Made by a program: the position numbers and the translations under genes
Shown: positions 58,009-64,000 of the stretch, piece after piece
Layout: every line of letters begins with the position of its first letter
How positions within the stretch are numbered: the first letter of the stretch is position 1
Assembly: GCF_900101855.1 (NCBI RefSeq)
Contig: NZ_FMVC01000010.1
Coordinates: 65,798-129,797 of the forward strand
From: Flavobacterium anhuiense
GTDB taxonomy: Bacteria; Bacteroidota; Bacteroidia; Flavobacteriales; Flavobacteriaceae
Direction: 5' to 3'
Length of the DNA: 64,000 nt
Notes under the pieces: generated by a model
What the model was told of the DNA's origin: nothing
The model's input: the letters and a program-made list of their open reading frames with translations, nothing else
Database searches by the model: none

Positions 58009-59406
58009 TTACATATACCCTTCTCCATCTGTCTTATTTAATTTTGAAAAAGTGAAACTCGAAAAAATGGTAAAAACCGCCAATGTAATAAAAGTGTATT
58101 CAAATGCTTTGGAAGTATCCAACTCAAAAATACCTGTCTGAAATAAGGAAAGCGCAAGGCTGGCAACGGAAACTCCAAAACTTACCGAAAGCTGCTGCAT
58201 AATAACCAGCATGGTATTTCCTCCGCTGGCTGTATCTTGATCGAGATCTGAAAGCGTAATGGTATTCATAGCCGACATTTGAATAGAAGTGAAAATTCCG
58301 TAGAAAATCATTAGTAAAATATAGTATCCTAACGGTGTTTCTTTCGTCACAAATCCAAGGATTATCAAAATAAATCCCAGTAAAATGGTGTTGCTTATTA
58401 ATACTGTTCTGTATCCAAAAAATTTGATAATTTTTACCATAAAAGGCTTTACAGCCACATTTGACAATGCAGAAGGCAACAATAACAATCCTGACACAGA
58501 TGCCGAATAGCCAAAACTTGTTTGCAGCATGAGCGGCAATAACAATGGCAGTCCGCCTATTCCCAATCTCGTAATCAAACTTCCTATTAATCCAATTTTT
58601 AAGGTTCTAATATTTAAGAGTTGCAGATCTATTATTGGTTTTTCGGTTCTTTTGTAGTGAATATAATAAAAGAGAGAAAGCAACCCTGATAAAAACAGCA
58701 AGCTCAAAATTACAATCATATGTATCCTCCCGCTTCCAATAAGCTCTAAAACTAAGGTAATGGAAATAAGCGCCAAGCTGAAATAAATCAATCCTCTAAA
58801 ATCAAATCTTCCTACTGCGTGTTTAAAATTGGGCATAATGCGATATGCCATAGAGATGCCTATGAAACCGATTGGAATGTTTATTAGAAAAATCCAATGC
58901 CAGCTAAAATTATCAGAGAGAAAACCTCCTAAACTTGGGCCTGCCACCATTCCTAATAATCCAAATAAGGTTATAAAATTCATCGTTTTAAGCAGTTCGT
59001 TTTTTGGATATTGATATAAAATAGCCAATCGGGCAATAGGCACCATCATTGAAGCGCCAATGGCTTGTAAAACACGTGCCATATTTAGCGTTTTTAAATC
59101 AACTGAAAGGGCACAAAACAAAGATCCCGTCATAAACATTAATACGGCAATCATAAACATCGTTCTCGTGCCAAATCTATCTGCGAGCCATCCAGAGAGC
59201 GGAATAAACATGGCCAATGTAAGCGTATACGTTACAATAACCGAATCCATTTCGGTTGCTGAATATCCCATATTTTTAGCTATTGACGGCAACGAGGTAT
59301 TCAAAATAGTACCATCTAATGATTGCATAAACATAGCGATTGCCGTTACCCAAGGAAGCAGATATACCGCATTTTGTTCTTTTTTTTCTTCTTTATTATT
59401 TAGCAT
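58009..59406 (-). CDS. MFS transporter, DHA2 (14-helix drug exporter) family
   Basis: A 465-residue inner-membrane protein with about 14 helices. MFS signatures are DGTILNTSLPSIAKNMG (DHA2 motif in helix 1), GWLADRFGTRTMFM (motif A), MARVLQAIGASMMVP (motif B) and GPSLGGFL (motif C). Proton-driven drug export is the family role. Divergent from nothing; it lies 100 bp after the lipoprotein gene. Full length. The substrate cannot be told. Confidence 0.88.
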   Translation of the reverse strand: MLNNKEEKKEQNAVYLLPWVTAIAMFMQSLDGTILNTSLPSIAKNMGYSATEMDSVIVTYTLTLAMFIPLSGWLADRFGTRTMFMIAVLMFMTGSLFCALSVDLKTLNMARVLQAIGASMMVPIARLAILYQYPKNELLKTMNFITLFGLLGMVAGPSLGGFLSDNFSWHWIFLINIPIGFIGISMAYRIMPNFKHAVGRFDFRGLIYFSLALISITLVLELIGSGRIHMIVILSLLFLSGLLSLFYYIHYKRTEKPIIDLQLLNIRTLKIGLIGSLITRLGIGGLPLLLPLMLQTSFGYSASVSGLLLLPSALSNVAVKPFMVKIIKFFGYRTVLISNTILLGFILIILGFVTKETPLGYYILLMIFYGIFTSIQMSAMNTITLSDLDQDTASGGNTMLVIMQQLSVSFGVSVASLALSLFQTGIFELDTSKAFEYTFITLAVFTIFSSFTFSKLNKTDGEGYM

Positions 59407-59460
59407 CCTTTAATTACAGATAAAAGCTTGATTAATAACTATATTGTAAATTAATAAAAA

Positions 59461-59487
59461 AAAGCTCTTAAAAGTGTTAAGAGCTTT
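59461..59487 (-). terminator. Terminator of the small lipoprotein gene
   Basis: A 10-bp stem AAAGCTCTTA (59461-59470 with 59478-59487), eight T on the minus strand, 20 bp after the stop. Confidence 0.85.
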
Positions 59488-59506
59488 TCCTTTAGCAGAA
59501 ATGAAA

Positions 59507-59797
59507 TTACTTTTTAATTGAATCTGTTTTAATATTCTGATTTCCTTTCTGAGTTGATCCATCTGTTCCCGAACCCGTTGCCCCTTCTCCAGTTGCTCCT
59601 GTTGTACCATTCTGACCATTTTGATCAGGATTTAAGGTTGCCGACGAGTCTACTGCTGGCCCAACTGTATCGACTGACATGTTCATAGTGTCCGCTTGAT
59701 TGTCATTTGGATATGCATTGTTATTTTCATTCTTTTTACATGAAAATAAAGCTGTCACTACAAGCAGCATAACGATTGTTTTCAAAAATGTCTTCAT
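59507..59797 (-). CDS. Small lipoprotein with low-complexity Gly/Thr tail
   Basis: A 96-residue lipoprotein: signal peptide MKTFLKTIVMLLVVTALFSC with Cys20 as lipidation site. The mature part is disordered, rich in Asn, Asp, Gly and Thr, with short GxT steps (GTTGATGEGATGS) that recall collagen-like repeats. Likely anchored in the periplasm or outer membrane. No function known. It is followed by its own terminator. Confidence 0.75.
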   Translation of the reverse strand: MKTFLKTIVMLLVVTALFSCKKNENNNAYPNDNQADTMNMSVDTVGPAVDSSATLNPDQNGQNGTTGATGEGATGSGTDGSTQKGNQNIKTDSIKK

Positions 59798-60042
59798 AAT
59801 TCAAGTTTTTTTAAAATTTTTATAAAACTAAATTAAACCACTGTATATCAATGATTTTATATAATTTCAAAAAGCCTTTATAAAAATCAGAGCATTTGAA
59901 GATATCTCTGATGTAAAATGTGTAAATCAAGTTATTAATCTTGTAAAAAATACTTCAAAAGACTGTCGAAATTTGTTATTCAAGCTACAATATTATTCTC
60001 GAAGCTTGTCTAACTAATTGTATCTTTTAAAAACAAATAGCT

Positions 60043-60720
60043 ATGAATACAGTATTATCCAAACAAAATCAGTCTTCAAAATCATTATTAAAAAATAATG
60101 TATCAAAACTAGAAAGAGTTTTAATGGTTACAAGTGGCGCTTATCTTTTGTACAATGCTCTTTCTAAAGAAAATAAAAGTATTACACAAGCGGGAGCTGG
60201 AGGTGCAATGCTATTACGCGGCATTTCTGGTTATTGCCCAATTTATGATGCCGCAGACCATTTAATGCATGACAAAGCTTCGAATATAAATATCAGAGTA
60301 AATAGCGTCATCAATAAACCTGTAAGCGAAGTGTATGCCTTTTGGAGAAACTTAGAAAATTTACCAAAGTTCATGAATCATCTGGATTCTGTAAGACCTA
60401 CAAGTTCTACAATTTCTGAATGGACAGCAAAAGGTCCAGGCGGAATTGGGAAGATATCTTGGAATGCAGAAATCGTAAGAGATGAAAAGGACAAACTTTT
60501 AAGCTGGAATTCTATTGAAGGATCTTCTATTAAAAATGCTGGAAAAGTTGTCTTTAAACCAAAAGGAAAAGCAACAGAACTTGATGTTACAATTTCGTAT
60601 CATGCGCCACTTGGAATTGCAGGCGAAAGCGCTGCCAAACTTTTAAATCCTTATTTTGAAAAGTTAGTAAGAGATGACATTTCTAATCTTAAAGTCTATC
60701 TTGAAACTAACCAAGAATAA
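60043..60720 (+). CDS. SRPBCC-family protein with N-terminal membrane-associated region
   Basis: A 225-residue protein. The first 80 residues (ERVLMVTSGAYLLYNALSKE, AGAGGAMLLRGISGYCPIY) resemble the DUF2892 two-helix segment. Residues about 85-225 are a SRPBCC/cyclase-dehydrase fold starting INIRVNSVINKPVSEVYAFW with the typical ENLPKFMNHLDSV. The fold binds lipids or polyketides; in bacteria this fusion is often stress-induced and of unknown role. It ends with a clear terminator and stands alone. Confidence 0.85.
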   Translation: MNTVLSKQNQSSKSLLKNNVSKLERVLMVTSGAYLLYNALSKENKSITQAGAGGAMLLRGISGYCPIYDAADHLMHDKASNINIRVNSVINKPVSEVYAFWRNLENLPKFMNHLDSVRPTSSTISEWTAKGPGGIGKISWNAEIVRDEKDKLLSWNSIEGSSIKNAGKVVFKPKGKATELDVTISYHAPLGIAGESAAKLLNPYFEKLVRDDISNLKVYLETNQE

Positions 60721-60757
60721 GAAAACGCTACTGTTTCTTGTATTTATTTTTTTGTAG

Positions 60758-60787
60758 AAAAACGTCTTCATTTATGAAGGCGTTTTT
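60758..60787 (+). terminator. Terminator after the SRPBCC gene
   Basis: AAAAACG-t-CTTCAT (60758-60771) pairs with ATGAAG-g-CGTTTTT (60774-60787), with a T-G wobble, and T residues follow. Confidence 0.8.
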
Positions 60788-60900
60788 TGTTTGTTGCAAT
60801 AACCTATTGTTTGATTATGCAAAAACTATAAAAAGTGAAATAAATCTTATAAAATTTTATTCCGTGATTTTTTAAACTTTGAGAATAAATAACAAATAAA

Positions 60901-61557
60901 ATGAAAACATTTTTTAGAAATAACGGATTGTGTATCTGCTTCTTAGTCTTATTTGTCGGATCTTTAGCAGGCCAGATTATATTAGGATTTAAAGAGCATA
61001 ATAAAGAACTGATTGATGAAGGTGCAAATACTATCACTTTTATAGCGTATCTCACTTCTGGGCATTTTTTTCAATCGACTTTTGAAAATTGGGAAAGTGA
61101 ATTTTTACAAATGGCTTTGTTTGTAGTCTTTACCATTTTTCTAAAACAAAAAGGCTCTTCAGAATCCAAAAAAATAGACGAACCAGAAGAAGTAGACCGC
61201 GAACCAGATCCAACAAAAAAAGATGCGCCTTGGCCAGTTAAAAAAGGAGGTTTTATTTTGAAGATTTACAAGCACTCGCTCACTATTATGCTTCTGCTTC
61301 TGTTTTTAATATCATTTATTATTCATTTTTACGGAAGTCTGAAAGATGAAAACGAACAGCTTCTCAGAAAAGGAGAACCATTAGAAACTGTGTCTTCTTA
61401 TTTAGGAAATTCAAGATTTTGGTTTGAATCTTTTCAGAATTGGCAAAGTGAATTTCTTTCTGTTTTTGCTATTATTATGCTATCGATATATTTGCGCCAG
61501 ATTGGGTCCTCACAGTCAAAACCAGTTGATGCGCCTCACATGGAAACTGGCGGATGA
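60901..61557 (+). CDS. DUF6766-like membrane protein with internal duplication
   Basis: A 218-residue protein with four hydrophobic helices (about 9-28, 65-80, 123-142, 177-192). The two halves repeat: the first has HFFQSTFENWESEFLQMALF and KQKGSSESK, the second has RFWFESFQNWQSEFLSVFAI and RQIGSSQSK, about 115 residues apart. This arrangement matches, from memory, the DUF6766 family of bacterial membrane proteins of unknown function. The conserved FxNWxSEF motif faces the membrane interface. It stands alone, with a terminator 100 bp downstream. Confidence 0.82.
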   Translation: MKTFFRNNGLCICFLVLFVGSLAGQIILGFKEHNKELIDEGANTITFIAYLTSGHFFQSTFENWESEFLQMALFVVFTIFLKQKGSSESKKIDEPEEVDREPDPTKKDAPWPVKKGGFILKIYKHSLTIMLLLLFLISFIIHFYGSLKDENEQLLRKGEPLETVSSYLGNSRFWFESFQNWQSEFLSVFAIIMLSIYLRQIGSSQSKPVDAPHMETGG

Positions 61558-61657
61558 TTTAGCCATAAAAATTAAGTTATCAACTTTTATAAAATATTTT
61601 CAGCTTATTTAAAATGGAATTACGTTGAAACGGTAAATAAGCTAGGTAAACTAAAAA

Positions 61658-61693
61658 TTAAAGGTGAAGTTTTTATTTAAACTTCACCTTTAA
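61658..61693. terminator. Bidirectional terminator
   Basis: A 15-bp stem (TTAAAGGTGAAGTTT, 61658-61672, with 61679-61693), T-rich on both sides. Shared by the DUF6766-like gene and the alcohol dehydrogenase gene; the right arm abuts the latter's stop. Confidence 0.85.
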
Positions 61694-61695
61694 AA

Positions 61696-62865
61696 TTATT
61701 TCCAAGGATCTAAAACCACTTTGACACAGCCGTCTTCTCTTTTTTTGAAGATATCATATGCATGTGAAATTTCAGATAGTGGAAGCCTGTGGGTAATAAT
61801 ATCATCAAGTTTTACTTTTCCCTGAACCACATAATCTAAAAGTTTGTCTATGTGTTTGTGTGCAGGTGCCTGTCCTCCCTTTAAAACTATTCCCTTGTCA
61901 AAAAACTGCCCTAAAGGAAAATTATCATAATTAACAGGATACACTCCCAATACCGATACTATTCCGTTTCTTCTCACGGCACTCATACAAGCTTCTAATA
62001 CTTTAATCGATCCTTTTTCAAAATTGATAGTTGCTTTTATACGATCGGCTATATTTCGGTCGGGTTCAAAACCAACAGCATCAATACAGACATCTGCACC
62101 GCGTCCGTTGGTCATTGCTCGAATCTGCTCGATAACATCTTTTGGGCCATCTTCCCAAAGTAAAGTAACCGAATCGGTTGTTGCTTTAGCCTTATCCAGT
62201 CGGTATTGCAGTGTATCTACAATAATAACTAAACCTGCGCCACGAAGCCATGCACTTTTTGCAGCCATAATTCCAACAGGACCAGCTCCAAAAATAGCGA
62301 CGGTTTCCCCGCCTTTTACCTCTCCCCAATCAACCCCCGTATAACCAGTGGGAAAAATGTCAGTCAGGAAAAGCACCTGCTCGTCTGATAAATCTTCAGG
62401 CACTATCCTCGGACCATAATTAGCATAAGGAACTCTAACATATTGTGCTTGACCTCCATCGTAACCTCCATATAAATCAGTATAGCCAAACAGTGCTCCG
62501 CCTTTCTCAGTCATAATTCCGCCTTCAGGCCCATAATTTTCCGTATTACTGTGTTCGCAATTTACAGGCGAATCATGAGTACAGAAAAAACAACTCCCAC
62601 AGGCGATAGGAAACGGAACCACTACACGGTCGCCTCTCTTGAGATTCGTAACTGTAGATCCTGTTTCTTCTACAATACCCATAAATTCGTGACCTAAAAC
62701 CATAGGCCGTGGCTGCGGAATTCCTCCTGAATAGATATGAAGATCAGATCCGCAGATTGCGGTAGAGGTCACTCTCAAAATTATATCGTCTTTTTCTTTT
62801 AAAATCGGATCGTCGACTGTATCATACTTGATAGAGCCAGGTCCATGAATAACTGCTGCTTTCAT
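61696..62865 (-). CDS. Zinc-dependent medium-chain alcohol dehydrogenase
   Basis: A 389-residue cytosolic enzyme. Catalytic zinc ligands are Cys38 (AICGSDLH), His59 (LGHEFMG) and a later acidic residue; structural zinc comes from ACGSCFFCTHDSPVNC. The NAD(P) fold shows VAIFGAGPVGIMAAKSAW. A segment near residue 255 (GRGADVCIDAVGFEPD) and the extra insertion (about 270-290) resemble glutathione-independent formaldehyde dehydrogenase-like members. Substrate therefore may be an aldehyde or secondary alcohol, undecided. It is monocistronic. Confidence 0.9.
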   Translation of the reverse strand: MKAAVIHGPGSIKYDTVDDPILKEKDDIILRVTSTAICGSDLHIYSGGIPQPRPMVLGHEFMGIVEETGSTVTNLKRGDRVVVPFPIACGSCFFCTHDSPVNCEHSNTENYGPEGGIMTEKGGALFGYTDLYGGYDGGQAQYVRVPYANYGPRIVPEDLSDEQVLFLTDIFPTGYTGVDWGEVKGGETVAIFGAGPVGIMAAKSAWLRGAGLVIIVDTLQYRLDKAKATTDSVTLLWEDGPKDVIEQIRAMTNGRGADVCIDAVGFEPDRNIADRIKATINFEKGSIKVLEACMSAVRRNGIVSVLGVYPVNYDNFPLGQFFDKGIVLKGGQAPAHKHIDKLLDYVVQGKVKLDDIITHRLPLSEISHAYDIFKKREDGCVKVVLDPWK

Positions 62866-63178
62866 AATAATAATTTTTAAATTAATTATTACTAATTAAC
62901 TATAAACAAACAAGTTGTGATTACATCATTAATAGTTACTCTTACAAAATACAGTCTCTAATGTGCAAATGGAAAACCTACATTTTATATGATAAAACCA
63001 ATGAAAATGAAAATCATGCAGCATAGTATTACAAATTATATAAAAAACGGTGTGCATGGTAAGTTTATATTTATCACGAAGAATTGAATTTGATATCTTG
63101 AATCAATTAGAAAAAAACAAAGGCCCGTTTTAAATAAAAACAGGCCTCATCATTTACAATAAAATTGAGAAGCAACAT
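62866..63178. other. Gene-free stretch, 313 bp
   Basis: AT-rich DNA upstream of the alcohol dehydrogenase. It contains the terminator of the small exported protein at 63121-63147 and otherwise nothing I can identify. Confidence 0.6.
63121..63147 (-). terminator. Terminator of the small exported protein gene
   Basis: AGGCC (63121-63125) pairs with GGCCT (63143-63147), with further GTTTT/AAAAC pairing inside. A T tract follows on the minus strand (63111-63120). Confidence 0.8.
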
Positions 63179-63436
63179 TTATGGTCTTGTGCCATTAATT
63201 GAGTCTCTCGTTGGCGGAACAGTAGTCGGGTTAGTTGACTTTGGAGTTCCTTTCTTTTTATCAGTACGCTGTTTGTTGACTGTATCAGTCTTTCGTGTTG
63301 AAGGATACTGCTTATTCTTTTTATGATGAACAGTATCAGTTTTTGGAGAAGATTTTTTCTTCCCCGGAATTGTATCCTGAGCTGATGCAAAACTAAAACA
63401 CAAAAGCATACAACCAATTAAAAATAAATTTTTCAT
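63179..63436 (-). CDS. Small exported Lys/Thr-rich protein
   Basis: An 85-residue protein. The start at 63436 is chosen since a clean signal peptide (MKNLFLIGCMLLCFSFASAQ) begins there; an upstream in-frame ATG at 63496 would spoil it. The mature part is basic and disordered, with repeated TDTV motifs (SPKTDTVHHKK, RKTDTVNKQ) and a Pro/Thr end. No family recognised. Confidence 0.7.
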   Translation of the reverse strand: MKNLFLIGCMLLCFSFASAQDTIPGKKKSSPKTDTVHHKKNKQYPSTRKTDTVNKQRTDKKKGTPKSTNPTTVPPTRDSINGTRP

Positions 63437-63587
63437 AACAATCAATTTTAAATTAACAATTTGTTTATGAGACACTTTAGTGATGTCTCGTTGCAAATTT
63501 TATAAAGAAAGACAATAGTTATTTACACTATAAAACACTCGTTATTACATGATTACCATAAAACAAATCACTTAAAATATCATCTCA

Positions 63588-64000
63588 ATGGCCTCAATAA
63601 AGCAAATACTAAATTCTACCGAAAACAGACAATATGCTTTGCCTGAAAGAAAATGGAAATACTATCAGGAGTGGCATCACACTGTTTTTTTTCATTGGGA
63701 AGTCCCAGTATATTTTTTGGAGAAATATATTCCTAAAGATTTACAGCTAGACACTTACTCTTCAATGGCATGGGTTTCTCTTGTTTCTTTTGAAGTGAAA
63801 AATATGAGATTACGATACTTTCCTCCTTTGCCTTACATTTCAAATTTTGAAGAAATTAATATTAGAACGTATGTTATTAAAGACGGAATTCCTGGTATCT
63901 ATTTATTTTCTATTGAAACCAATAAATTAATCGAAGTATTGTTTTCTAGACTTTTTATCGGACTTCCTTATGAAAAAGCAGAAATTGAACGTTCAGGAAA
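63588..64000 (+). CDS. DUF2071 (YqjF-like) protein, partial at right edge
   Basis: Begins ATG at 63588 and stays open to the window end (137 codons). Translation starts MASIKQILNSTENRQYALPE and shows the DUF2071 pattern: WKYYQEWHHTVFFHWEVPV, IPKDLQLDTYSSMAWVSLV, EINIRTYVIKDG and GIYLFSIETN. This family has about 220-250 residues and no known function, so roughly half is missing. Not linked to the upstream divergent gene. Confidence 0.85.
   Translation, partial: MASIKQILNSTENRQYALPERKWKYYQEWHHTVFFHWEVPVYFLEKYIPKDLQLDTYSSMAWVSLVSFEVKNMRLRYFPPLPYISNFEEINIRTYVIKDGIPGIYLFSIETNKLIEVLFSRLFIGLPYEKAEIERSG

Overview
The window reads as chromosome of a soil or freshwater Flavobacterium (Bacteroidota), close to the F. 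johnsoniae type. Supporting signs are the AT-rich DNA, SusC/SusD pairs, a GLPGLI-family protein, signal peptides ending in AQ, and promoters of the Bacteroidetes TAnnTTTG kind. No rRNA, tRNA, CRISPR array, insertion sequence or integrase was seen.

Layout. (a) 1-6834, minus strand: a seven-gene run with a Tat-type secreted protein, three phage-tail-collar (microcystin-dependent-protein type) proteins, a GNAT acetyltransferase, a small DUF6916-like protein and a giant repetitive surface protein cut by the left edge. (b) 6835-11243: a gene-poor stretch holding the decayed 3' end of a proline-racemase-family gene, then an outer-membrane beta-barrel protein and a GLPGLI protein on the plus strand. 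(c) 11512-13545, minus strand: a trans-3-hydroxy-L-proline dehydratase and a pyrroline-2-carboxylate reductase, which together would turn trans-3-hydroxy-L-proline into L-proline. (d) 13801-53776: a roughly 40 kb polysaccharide utilization locus (PUL) for a heavily branched glucuronoarabinoxylan. (e) 53854-64000: housekeeping and stress-type genes (VOC protein, SDR oxidoreductase, Crp/Fnr regulator, acidic small proteins, MFS exporter, SRPBCC protein, DUF6766 membrane protein, zinc alcohol dehydrogenase, DUF2071 protein).

How the PUL fits together. Two SusC/SusD pairs (20098-23106 with 18592-20085, and 41728-44817 with 39775-41715) would bind and import oligosaccharides. Secreted esterases with CE6, CE1 and SGNH folds remove acetyl and feruloyl groups. 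GH115 removes glucuronic acid, GH43 and GH127/GH146 enzymes remove arabinose and xylose, GH97 removes an alpha-galactosyl or alpha-glucosyl cap, and GH8 (Rex type), GH3 and GH43 enzymes reduce the oligomers to monosaccharides. A transketolase behind the GH3 gene would feed pentose phosphates into central metabolism. No GH10, GH11 or GH30 endo-xylanase and no xylose or arabinose catabolic genes are in this window.

Control. A LacI-family regulator (47730-48761) and a NUDIX-type regulator with a dead Nudix box (45529-46239) lie inside the locus. Seven copies of a CAATCGGTTG-type palindrome occur only at the four transcription-unit heads of the PUL. At three of them the palindrome covers the predicted -33 promoter element. 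This is the clearest regulatory signal in the window. The best candidates for something undescribed are the tail-collar operon at 3.6-6.8 kb and the CE6-CE1-CE1 triple esterase at 33811-36528.
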